Below, piece after piece: positions 4,855 to 10,817 of a DNA stretch of 10,817 bases. Origin of the DNA: Butyricicoccus_A sp964387535 (lineage in GTDB: Bacteria; Bacillota; Clostridia; Oscillospirales; Butyricicoccaceae); assembly GCA_964387535.1 (NCBI GenBank), contig CAYLXH010000075.1, positions 1 to 10,817 of the forward strand. Direction: 5' to 3'. The position numbers and the translations under genes are program-made. The notes under the pieces were generated by a model that saw only the letters and a program-made list of their open reading frames with translations, had not been told where the DNA came from and did not search any database. How positions within the stretch are numbered: position 1 is the first letter of the stretch; every line of letters starts with the position of its first letter.

Positions 4855-5861
4855 AAGCAGCGATTTATTTGGGACAGGAACAAATAGAAGTTCGGGAATT
4901 GCCAGATCCGGTCTGTGGCGATAACGATGTAATTATTCAAAATCTGTATTCCAGCATCTGTGGAACGGATGTTGCGGTGTACACAAAGGGACCAAATACA
5001 GGGCATAAGGTCAATGTAGGCGGTGAGTTCGGACATGAGACGGTATCCCGTGTTGTGAAGGTGGGGAAAAATGTAACCGAATTTCGAGTCGGTGAGCGGG
5101 TTTATCCTTACCCCCTTTATGCAAAGAATGACACCAGACGAGCGGGAACCATCGGCGGTTTTTCCGAGTATATTTTGGTGCCGGCGGCGAAACGGGACCA
5201 TTCTCTGTATGCGGTGCCGGAGGAAATTTCTGACCGGCTGGCTAGTTTGATTGAGCCGTTTACGGTTGGGTGCCGGGCTGCTCGTCGGGGGCAGCCGCAG
5301 AAGGGCGAGAGTGCGGTGGTGTTTGGATGCGGAACGATTGGTTTGGCTGCGGCGGTGGCTCTGAAATACTTCGGCATGGACAAGGTGATGCTCTGTGATG
5401 TGTCGGAGTTTCGATTGAGAATCGCAGAGAAGCTAGGTTTTGCTGTGTGCAACACGAGCGAGGAGGATTTTGCGAAACGTGCTGTGGACTACTTTGGAAC
5501 CGCCCCTTCTCTGATAGGAACGACAGCAAATATTGACTGTTGGATTGATGCAGCCGGAGAGGAAAGCATTCTGGATTCCTTTTTGCAGCACGGAAAAATT
5601 ATCAGCCGCTTTGTGGCCGTGGCCGTCAACAAGAAACCACGTCAAATTGACCTTCTGCACATGACGTATGCGCAAAAAAGCATCATTGGCTCCGGCGGTT
5701 ACTTTCCGGAGGATGTGCGGGATGTTATGGCGATCATGGCGAGTGGGAAATGGGATTTGGAGTCGATTATTACGAAGGAGTTCCCATTGGAGCAGATTTC
5801 CACGGCAATCCAGACTGCGGCAGATCCGGATCAGGCATTTAATGTGATTATTGCGTTTTGA
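4851..5861 (+). CDS. Medium-chain zinc-dependent alcohol/polyol dehydrogenase-like protein
   Basis: The protein has 336 residues, the length of medium-chain dehydrogenases (alcohol, sorbitol and threonine dehydrogenase relatives). The GroES-like domain holds the catalytic zinc ligands: C37 in ICGTD, H62 and E63 in GEFGHE, and E135 in LIEPFTVG. The Rossmann domain has VFGCGTIG (157-164), and D183 at the end of the second strand suggests NAD rather than NADP. The four-cysteine structural zinc loop is absent: between residues 41 and 140 there is no cysteine, and a shortened segment with VYPYPLYAKN takes its place. The start ATG overlaps the stop of the transporter gene (ATGA), with AGGAGG upstream, so the two are translationally coupled. 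It probably oxidises or reduces a small alcohol, polyol or carbonyl compound handled by the same operon; the substrate is unknown. Confidence 0.88.
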   Translation: MKAAIYLGQEQIEVRELPDPVCGDNDVIIQNLYSSICGTDVAVYTKGPNTGHKVNVGGEFGHETVSRVVKVGKNVTEFRVGERVYPYPLYAKNDTRRAGTIGGFSEYILVPAAKRDHSLYAVPEEISDRLASLIEPFTVGCRAARRGQPQKGESAVVFGCGTIGLAAAVALKYFGMDKVMLCDVSEFRLRIAEKLGFAVCNTSEEDFAKRAVDYFGTAPSLIGTTANIDCWIDAAGEESILDSFLQHGKIISRFVAVAVNKKPRQIDLLHMTYAQKSIIGSGGYFPEDVRDVMAIMASGKWDLESIITKEFPLEQISTAIQTAADPDQAFNVIIAF

Positions 5862-5905
5862 CAGGAAGGGATTTCTGCACATTGCTGCAGGAATCCCTTT
5901 GTCAA
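5858..5905 (+). terminator. Stem-loop at the end of the marR operon, likely 3' end or terminator
   Basis: AAGGGATTTCTGCA (5866-5879) pairs with TGCAGGAATCCCTT (5886-5899). The stem continues through a two-base bulge into TTGACA (5858-5863) with TGTCAA (5900-5905). Position 5874/5891 is a U-G wobble on the plus strand but an A-C mismatch on the minus strand, which favours plus-strand function. The stem includes the dehydrogenase stop codon. No real U-run follows, so it may stabilise the mRNA end or act as a weak terminator. Confidence 0.55.
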
Positions 5906-6213
5906 TGGTGTTGCCAAGCGTAAATGAACTTCTATCAGGAACGAAAGGACGACAGAACGGGGCACGATACGGTGAAAAAGAATGACAGGCAGTCAGTGCA
6001 TGCAGACAAAAAATCAGACCGCGTTTGCAGCGGCCTGAAACAAAGATGTGATGGTAATCGTTTGTAGATTTTCCAAAGGATTGTGGGAAACAGCTGGCTG
6101 GAAGAACTGTGCTAATCACAAAATCATGGATGATTCTTCCGGATTAGTGATTCGCATTTGGCAGGGAACGCTACCGGGATAGCGCCTCCGCGTTGCGTCA
6201 GTATGAGGAGGAA
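5906..6213. other. Intergenic region between convergent operons
   Basis: About 300 bases lie between the marR operon stem-loop and the gpsA stop. The only clear element is the gpsA operon terminator at 6008-6038. Small palindromes occur, such as AATCAT-GG-ATGATT near 6122-6135 and CGCTA/TAGCG near 6170-6184, with no context that gives them a role. I see no credible gene; long open frames here lack recognisable protein character. Confidence 0.6.
6008..6038 (-). terminator. Rho-independent terminator of the der-plsY-gpsA operon
   Basis: On the minus strand TCAGGCCGC and GCGGTCTGA (6030-6038 and 6014-6022) form a 9-base-pair stem with one G-U pair around a 7-base loop. Six U (6008-6013) follow at once. 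The same position is an A-C mismatch if read on the plus strand, so it works in the gpsA direction. It lies about 175 bases after the gpsA stop. Confidence 0.85.
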
Positions 6214-7230
6214 TTACTTCCAGAGATCCAGACAGTTTTCCAATTCATTTTTTTTCGGACGCTTCATGAGCTGGCGAATGCAGTCCTGGACATCCATATG
6301 ATTGTACAGAAGATTGTACATTGCTGTGGTGATTGGCATATCAATGCCGACCTGCTGTGCCAACATGTAGCCGGCTTCGGTGGCATAATAGCCCTCGACG
6401 ACAGCGCCGACTTCTTTCATCGCTTGTTCGACATCCATTCCCTGGCCAATTTTGATACCGGCACGGCGGTTTCTCGAATGCATGGAGGTACAGGTCACGA
6501 TGAGATCGCCGACTCCAGAAAGACCGGCAAAAGTTTGCGTCTGCCCGCCCAGAGCTTCTCCCAGACGAGCAATTTCGGTCAGGCCGCGTGTCATCAGTGC
6601 TGCCTTGGAATTGTCGCCCAGTCCGATGCCGTCACAGATGCCGGCGGCGAGTGCGATAATGTTTTTAAAGCAGCCGCCGAGCTCGGCGCCGATGATGTCA
6701 GGAGAAATGTACACACGGAATCGCTCGTTCATAAAGGCATCCTGTACCATTTCGGCGGCCTCGCGCGATTCGGATGCCGCCAGAATGCAGGTCAGAATCC
6801 CACGGGATACCTCTTCGGCGTGGGTTGGACCGGTCAAGGCAACGATCGGGTTTTTGCCATGAGTGGCAGTTCGGATGGTCTCAGAGAATCGACAGTATCC
6901 ATTGTCGCGGTCCAGTCCTTTTCCGACGTTGATAATCACAGTTCCTTCCGGAATGATGTCAGCCAGATTTTGTGCGGTGGAATGTACCGCAAAGGAGGGG
7001 ACAGCCATGAGCACCATGTCGGCGTCTGCGGCACCCGACAAATCGGTTGTGAGAGCGATGCGTTCCGGCAGCGTGACGCCCGGGAGCAGCTGCTCATTGC
7101 CGCGGTTTTCACGAAGCTGACGGCACTCTTCTTCAAAGAACGACCATGCGGTGACCTCGTGTCCGTTGGAGTCCAGTAGGATGGACAGCGCCATGCCCCA
7201 GCCTCCGCAGCCTACTACAAAAATCTTCAT
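6214..7230 (-). CDS. gpsA: NAD(P)-dependent glycerol-3-phosphate dehydrogenase GpsA
   Basis: This cytoplasmic enzyme reduces dihydroxyacetone phosphate to sn-glycerol-3-phosphate, the backbone precursor of membrane phospholipids. The 338-residue protein starts MKIFVVGCGGWGMA with the GxGxxG nucleotide fold. It has the conserved lysine in NVGKG (K104), GPTHAEE (134-140, usually GPSHAEE), ELGGCFKNIIALAAGICDG (183-201, catalytic K189), GDNSKAALMTRG (205-216), and a LSGVGDLIVTC segment followed by SRNRR (252-256) that binds the substrate phosphate. Length is normal. The ATG at 7230 has AGAGGA upstream and begins directly with the first Rossmann strand. The same frame is open farther upstream to 7395, but that stretch lies inside plsY and is not protein-like. 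It is 23 bases downstream of plsY, whose product uses glycerol-3-phosphate, so the two genes carry consecutive steps of lysophosphatidate synthesis. Confidence 0.97.
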   Translation of the reverse strand: MKIFVVGCGGWGMALSILLDSNGHEVTAWSFFEEECRQLRENRGNEQLLPGVTLPERIALTTDLSGAADADMVLMAVPSFAVHSTAQNLADIIPEGTVIINVGKGLDRDNGYCRFSETIRTATHGKNPIVALTGPTHAEEVSRGILTCILAASESREAAEMVQDAFMNERFRVYISPDIIGAELGGCFKNIIALAAGICDGIGLGDNSKAALMTRGLTEIARLGEALGGQTQTFAGLSGVGDLIVTCTSMHSRNRRAGIKIGQGMDVEQAMKEVGAVVEGYYATEAGYMLAQQVGIDMPITTAMYNLLYNHMDVQDCIRQLMKRPKKNELENCLDLWK

Positions 7231-7253
7231 TGATGATCCTCTCTTTCCATATC

Positions 7254-7892
7254 TCAGGACGTTTTCTTGTGAAAGGAAAGTTTGTTTTCCTTGCCGTGGA
7301 TAAGGCGATGAATGTTGGCACGGTGCATGTAAACCACGCCGCCTCCGATCAGGAGCGTCATCACAAATATCGGAATTAGACTGGGAGAGTTCCAATAAAA
7401 TCCCAGATTCATAAAGGGAAATGCCGTCGCAATGATCACTGAGCCGAGCGAAACGTAGCGGGTGATGGCGACGATCAGAACGAATACGATTGCCAGAATC
7501 ACAAAGATTTTCCAGTTAAAGACAGCACACAGTGTGGCGCCGGCCAGAACACCTTTGCCGCCATGAAATCCGAAATAGAGCGGGAACATGTGTCCCGCCA
7601 CGACAAACAGTCCGGACACCAGCTTTGCGACAGGAATCAGTTCGGCGAAGGGGCTGAAGATTGCTGCTGCAAGCAGGACAGCAATGACTGTTTTGGCAAT
7701 GTCACCGACAAGTACCAGAAGAGTACACTTTCCTCCCATGCAGCGGTGTGCGTTGGTCAATCCGGCGTTTCCGCTTCCCATGGTACGAATGTCCTGATGA
7801 AACAGCAATTTGGAAACAATAATGGCAGAGTTGCAGCTGCCCAGCAGGTAACCAATTGCTGCGATAATAACAAAACGAAGCAGCAAACTCAT
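7254..7892 (-). CDS. plsY: Glycerol-3-phosphate acyltransferase PlsY
   Basis: This integral membrane enzyme moves an acyl group from acyl phosphate (made by PlsX) to sn-glycerol-3-phosphate to give lysophosphatidic acid, the first membrane-bound step of phospholipid synthesis. The 212-residue protein has about six hydrophobic segments, the first from residue 4. All family motifs are present: GSGNAGLTNAHR (39-50, usual GSGNxGxTNxxR) and AGHMFPLYFGFHGGKG (99-114, with the GH and GGKG elements for acyl phosphate and substrate binding). A charged C-terminal tail follows the last segment. Its ATG shares one base with the der stop codon (TAATG), so translation is coupled to der. The nearest ribosome site is the AAAGGA inside the end of der. 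Confidence 0.97.
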   Translation of the reverse strand: MSLLLRFVIIAAIGYLLGSCNSAIIVSKLLFHQDIRTMGSGNAGLTNAHRCMGGKCTLLVLVGDIAKTVIAVLLAAAIFSPFAELIPVAKLVSGLFVVAGHMFPLYFGFHGGKGVLAGATLCAVFNWKIFVILAIVFVLIVAITRYVSLGSVIIATAFPFMNLGFYWNSPSLIPIFVMTLLIGGGVVYMHRANIHRLIHGKENKLSFHKKTS

Positions 7893-9226
7893 TATTTATC
7901 GGCATCCTTTCCCCCGCGCTCGCGGATAATCATGCGTATCGGCGTGCCGTCCAGTCCATATACTTCGCGGATCTGGTTTTCCAGATAGCGCTGATAAGAG
8001 AAGTGGAACAGGCGCGCGTCGTTGCAGAAGCAGACAAAGGTTGGCGGACGGACACCGGACTGCGTCATGTAATAGATCTTGAGACGGCGGCCCTTGTCGG
8101 TCGGCGGCTGTACCCGCGCGGTTGCGTCGGCAAGCACGGAATTGAGCTGACCCGTCGGGATGCGGCGTCCGTTTTGCTCGTAAACAGAGTTGATCATATC
8201 AAACAGGCCGGATACCCGCGAGCCAGTCAGCGCGGACAAGAATACAATCGGCGCATAGGGCATGTAAGACAGATCATTGCGCACGCGCTGGCGCATTTGC
8301 TCCATGGTGTTGGTTTCTTTTTCTACGAGATCCCACTTGTTGACGGCAATGATGCAGGCCTTGCCGGCGTTGTGCGCTTCTCCGGCGATTTTGGTATCCT
8401 GTTCCGTGACCCCTTCCGTGGCGTCAATCATGATCACACAGACGTCGGCGCGTTCCACGGCCATGAGTGAGCGCATGACGCTGAATTTTTCAATGCGTTC
8501 ATCTACTTTGGATTTCTTTCGGATACCCGCGGTGTCGATGAGCATATACTTGCCTTTGTCGTTTTGGTAGTAGCTGTCCACACTGTCACGCGTGGTGCCG
8601 GCGATGTTGCTGACAATCACACGGTTTTCTCCAAGGATTGTGTTGACAAGGGACGATTTGCCGACATTTGGCTTGCCGATTACTGCGACCTTGATGTAAC
8701 CGTGATTGGTGTCTTCTCCATCGTCGTCCGGGAAATACCGGAAACACTCGTCCAGCAGATCTCCGGTGCCGTAGCCATGCAGGGCAGAGATACCGATGGG
8801 TTCGCCGAGTCCCAGATTATAAAATTCATAAAACTCGGGAGAAGGGCTGCCCGGTGTGTCGCATTTATTGACGGTTAAAATAACCGGTTTTTTGGAGCGG
8901 CGGAGCATGGCAGCCACGTCTTCGTCAGCTGCTGTGATACCGGTTCGCAGATCGGTGATAAAGATGATGACATCGGCAGCCATGATGGCGGCCTCCGCCT
9001 GTAATCGCATAAATTGTAGGATCTCACTGTCGGTCGACGGTTCAATGCCGCCGGTGTCGACAATTTGAAATTCACGGCCGCGCCATTCGGCATCGGCGTA
9101 CAGCCGGTCACGGGTTACACCCGGGGTATCTTCTACAATCGAAAGCCGTCGCCCGGCGAAGCGGTTGAACAGCTGGGATTTTCCCACGTTCGGACGTCCG
9201 ACGATTGCAACGATTGGTTTTGACAT
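7892..9226 (-). CDS. der: Ribosome-assembly GTPase Der (EngA)
   Basis: Der is an essential tandem GTPase that binds the 50S subunit and acts in its late maturation. The 444-residue protein has two G domains and a C-terminal KH-like domain. The first domain has GRPNVGKS (10-17), DTPGVTRD (33-40), DTGG (57-60) and NKCD (120-123). The second has GKPNVGKS (184-191), GTTRD (210-214), DTAG (231-234) and NKWD (296-299). The KH-like end includes RLKIYYMTQSGVRPPTF and closes near GTPIRMIIRERGG. Length is normal. I chose the ATG at 9226 because AGGAGG lies nine bases before it; a TTG two codons earlier (9232) is only three bases from the ribosome site. It is followed by plsY with a one-base overlap. 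Confidence 0.97.
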   Translation of the reverse strand: MSKPIVAIVGRPNVGKSQLFNRFAGRRLSIVEDTPGVTRDRLYADAEWRGREFQIVDTGGIEPSTDSEILQFMRLQAEAAIMAADVIIFITDLRTGITAADEDVAAMLRRSKKPVILTVNKCDTPGSPSPEFYEFYNLGLGEPIGISALHGYGTGDLLDECFRYFPDDDGEDTNHGYIKVAVIGKPNVGKSSLVNTILGENRVIVSNIAGTTRDSVDSYYQNDKGKYMLIDTAGIRKKSKVDERIEKFSVMRSLMAVERADVCVIMIDATEGVTEQDTKIAGEAHNAGKACIIAVNKWDLVEKETNTMEQMRQRVRNDLSYMPYAPIVFLSALTGSRVSGLFDMINSVYEQNGRRIPTGQLNSVLADATARVQPPTDKGRRLKIYYMTQSGVRPPTFVCFCNDARLFHFSYQRYLENQIREVYGLDGTPIRMIIRERGGKDADK

Positions 9227-9287
9227 AATCAAACGCCTCCTCTGTGCAGACAGCGGCCTGCACGTGGTTTGTCGTTACTAGTTGCAC

Positions 9288-10595
9288 TTAATACTCGACT
9301 TCAAAGATCTTGTCCAGAAGATCGCCGCCATCAATACGAACCGGCACCAGAGGGACACCGAGTTCTGCGGATACCTGTTCCGGAGTGTAATCGTCCAGGA
9401 AAACATCGCCGCCGTCACGCAGCATGTTTTCCGAGATCAGCACACGTTCTCCAAGATCCTTTCCTTTGAGTTGGGTGATCAGATCAATGCCGGTAATCAG
9501 TCCGGCGACACTGACCCCTCCGCCAAAAAAGCGGTTCTCAATCGTATACACTCTTCCATTAAAATTATCGCATTTCTCACACGCTTCGTCAAGCAGAATC
9601 CGCAGAAACGGGGCTGCAGCAGAACCGGTAGCAATGGAAAACGGACGGGGATGCATTCCGTGATATGCTGGAAGCGTCAGCCGGAATTCTTCCATAAACA
9701 GTGACATCATGCCGATTCCGTTTTCAAATTGCGTGAACTCCTCATAGTATTCGACCGGATGAAGCGGCAGCCCGGCTTTGATGTACATCTCGTCTCCGCA
9801 AAAGGCGAGATGTGTGCCATAGGCGGCAAAACAGTGCTCGGCAAATTGTTCCACAATGGCAATGACCTCACGGGCGTCCTCGCGCGTAAACGGACGCAGG
9901 GGATAAAGCCCGTCGCGATGGTCAGTCAGTCCAGCTGGTACCACAGAAATGCTGTTGACGGCCGGATACATCTGTTCCAGATCGGACAAAGACTGTTTCA
10001 AATACGCTCCGTCATTGAGATTGGGACAGATCACCAGCTGACAATTCATTTCGATATGACCCTCGGCCAGCCGGCGCATAATTGGCAGAAGGCGGTCAGC
10101 GCGGGGATTGCGGAGCATTTCCACACGGCGCTGCGGATCGGTAACCTGTACAGAGATGTTTACCGGAGAAATGCGCATACGAATCATGCGGTCGATATCC
10201 GCGTCGGACAGATTGGTCAGGGAGATATAGTTTCCCAGAAGAAATGACATCCGGGCATCGTCGTCCTTGACATAGAGTGTGTCCCTCATGCCCTTGGGAA
10301 GTTGATCAATAAAGCAGAATACACAGCGATTGGCACAGCGCTTCATGCTGTCCATCAGATAGTGCTCAAAGTTGAGGCCCAGATCCTGACCCTCACGCTT
10401 GCGGATAGAAATACGGCGTTCGTGCCCGTTCTCATCGGAGAGGGTCAGTTCAATGACAGGGTCATATCCGTAAAATTTATAATCCAGAACATCCAAAATA
10501 GAGTGTCCGTCGATTGCCAACAACGATTCGCCCGCTCGAATCCCGGCGCGGTCCGCTGGGCTCTTTCGGTCTACGGATACAATGCGGGAAGCCAT
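9288..10595 (-). CDS. PDZ - radical SAM - DUF512 protein of unknown function
   Basis: This 435-residue protein belongs to the DUF512 family (Pfam DUF512; the cyanobacterial relatives form the TIGR03279 FeS oxidoreductase model). Residues about 3-65 are PDZ-like (SVDRKSPADRAGIRAGESLLAIDG). Residues about 85-290 are radical SAM-like, with C87-x3-C91-x2-C94 in KRCANRCVFCFIDQ, the cysteine triplet that binds a 4Fe-4S cluster and SAM. The rest is the DUF512 domain, with GDEMYIKAGLPLHPVEYYEE, the FENGIGM motif, and a glycine-rich RFFGGGVSVAGLITG loop. The architecture suggests an iron-sulfur enzyme that modifies or recognises a protein or RNA, but the substrate is not known. The ATG has AAAGGAGG eight bases upstream. 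It sits between rpmF and der, a frequent position for this gene in Clostridia, and is probably co-transcribed with der across a 61-base gap. Confidence 0.92.
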   Translation of the reverse strand: MASRIVSVDRKSPADRAGIRAGESLLAIDGHSILDVLDYKFYGYDPVIELTLSDENGHERRISIRKREGQDLGLNFEHYLMDSMKRCANRCVFCFIDQLPKGMRDTLYVKDDDARMSFLLGNYISLTNLSDADIDRMIRMRISPVNISVQVTDPQRRVEMLRNPRADRLLPIMRRLAEGHIEMNCQLVICPNLNDGAYLKQSLSDLEQMYPAVNSISVVPAGLTDHRDGLYPLRPFTREDAREVIAIVEQFAEHCFAAYGTHLAFCGDEMYIKAGLPLHPVEYYEEFTQFENGIGMMSLFMEEFRLTLPAYHGMHPRPFSIATGSAAAPFLRILLDEACEKCDNFNGRVYTIENRFFGGGVSVAGLITGIDLITQLKGKDLGERVLISENMLRDGGDVFLDDYTPEQVSAELGVPLVPVRIDGGDLLDKIFEVEY

Positions 10596-10652
10596 GTTAT
10601 ATTCCTCCTTTCGCAGGCAGCGGTAAACTGGTTCTCTACAGGTCTGCTCAAC

Positions 10653-10690
10653 AAAAAAATAGAGAAAGCCGGTTCCGCAGCTTTCTCTAT
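10653..10690 (-). terminator. Rho-independent terminator of rpmF
   Basis: ATAGAGAAAGC (10659-10669) and GCTTTCTCTAT (10680-10690) form a perfect 11-base-pair stem; the 10-base loop can pair further (CGG with CCG). On the minus strand it is followed by a run of seven T (10653-10659). It is 19 bases past the rpmF stop. Only about 57 bases then remain before the DUF512 gene, where the best promoter match is a weak TTGAGC near 10646-10651 with GTTTAC or TTTACC, so some read-through from rpmF is likely. Confidence 0.92.
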
Positions 10691-10709
10691 CTTTTCATCG
10701 TGTGTCAAA

Positions 10710-10817
10710 TTACTCGGAAACCTTAACAACCTCGCGGCCATTGTAGGTACCGCAAGCCTTGCACATTCTGTGTGGAAGCTTCATCTCACCGCACTTCGGG
10801 CACTTAACCAGACCCGG
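10710..10817 (-). CDS. rpmF: 50S ribosomal protein L32, C-terminal part
   Basis: The last 35 residues of L32 are present; the start lies beyond the window. The zinc-ribbon cysteines are seen as CPKCG and CKACG, nine residues apart, with LPHRMCKACGTYNGREVV, which is the typical end of the zinc-binding (C+) form of L32 in Firmicutes. It is a structural protein of the large ribosomal subunit. The neighbourhood with der, a large-subunit assembly GTPase, is consistent with a ribosome-linked core region. A terminator follows at 10653-10690. Confidence 0.95.
   Translation of the reverse strand, partial: PGLVKCPKCGEMKLPHRMCKACGTYNGREVVKVSE

Noticed and set aside
5433..6119. Minus-strand open frame of 228 codons across the end of the dehydrogenase and the convergent region
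   Set aside because: It crosses both the plus-strand gene end and the gpsA terminator hairpin, and has no domain character.
6193..7179. Plus-strand open frame of 328 codons opposite gpsA
   Set aside because: Antisense shadow of gpsA, low-complexity translation with no family character; an AGGAGG-like stretch near 6205 is not placed before its start.
7231..7395. N-terminal extension of gpsA to 7395
   Set aside because: This lies within plsY coding sequence, and GpsA proteins begin with the MKIxVxGxGxxG strand at 7230, which has its own ribosome site.
9244..9263. Inverted repeat GTGCAG/CTGCAC just upstream of the der ribosome site
   Set aside because: Only six base pairs with an 8-base loop and no U-run; could be chance, so not called as an operator or terminator.
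1..10817. CRISPR arrays, insertion sequences, integrases, tRNA or rRNA genes
   Set aside because: I looked for regular spaced repeats, transposase-like proteins, terminal repeats and tRNA-like cloverleaf sequences and saw none.

Overview
The window looks like chromosomal DNA of a low-to-moderate GC Firmicute, most likely a strictly anaerobic gut-type member of Clostridia (Oscillospiraceae or a relative). The reasons are strong AGGAGG-type ribosome sites, Rho-independent terminators, and the minus-strand core order rpmF - PDZ/radical-SAM/DUF512 - der - plsY - gpsA, which is familiar from that group. The family placement is inference; no 16S or other marker is present.

Left part (1-2441), all on the minus strand: an AraC-family regulator (1599-2441) with its own promoter and terminator; a 401-base intergenic region rich in inverted repeats; an IolG-type inositol 2-dehydrogenase (190-1197); and the first 49 residues of a sugar phosphate isomerase/epimerase-like TIM-barrel protein that runs off the window edge (1-148). 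The last two genes share an identical 15-base leader and look like the start of a cyclitol (inositol) catabolic operon, with the AraC protein as the likely but unproven regulator.

Middle part (2442-5905): a 533-base region without an intact gene separates the AraC gene from a plus-strand operon. It holds the araC and marR promoters, each with a palindrome over the -10 box, and what seems to be a decayed minus-strand gene end still followed by its terminator. The plus-strand operon is marR - MFS exporter - medium-chain dehydrogenase (2975-5861). It is tightly packed: 2 bases between the first two genes and an ATGA overlap between the second and third. It resembles a MarR-controlled efflux and detoxification cassette. 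The MFS gene contains a run of 10 N (3949-3958), an assembly gap whose flanks stay in one frame.

Right part (6008-10817), all on the minus strand: the 3' end of rpmF with a clear terminator; the DUF512 radical-SAM protein; Der, the ribosome-assembly GTPase; PlsY and GpsA, which together supply and acylate sn-glycerol-3-phosphate for phospholipid synthesis; and a terminator after gpsA. This operon converges on the marR operon.

No CRISPR array, transposase, integrase, tRNA or rRNA gene was seen. I do not see a clearly new biological system. The points most worth checking are the inverted-repeat-rich iolG leader, the Asp-to-Asn change in the IolG catalytic site, the decayed gene before marR, and the conserved but uncharacterised DUF512 protein.
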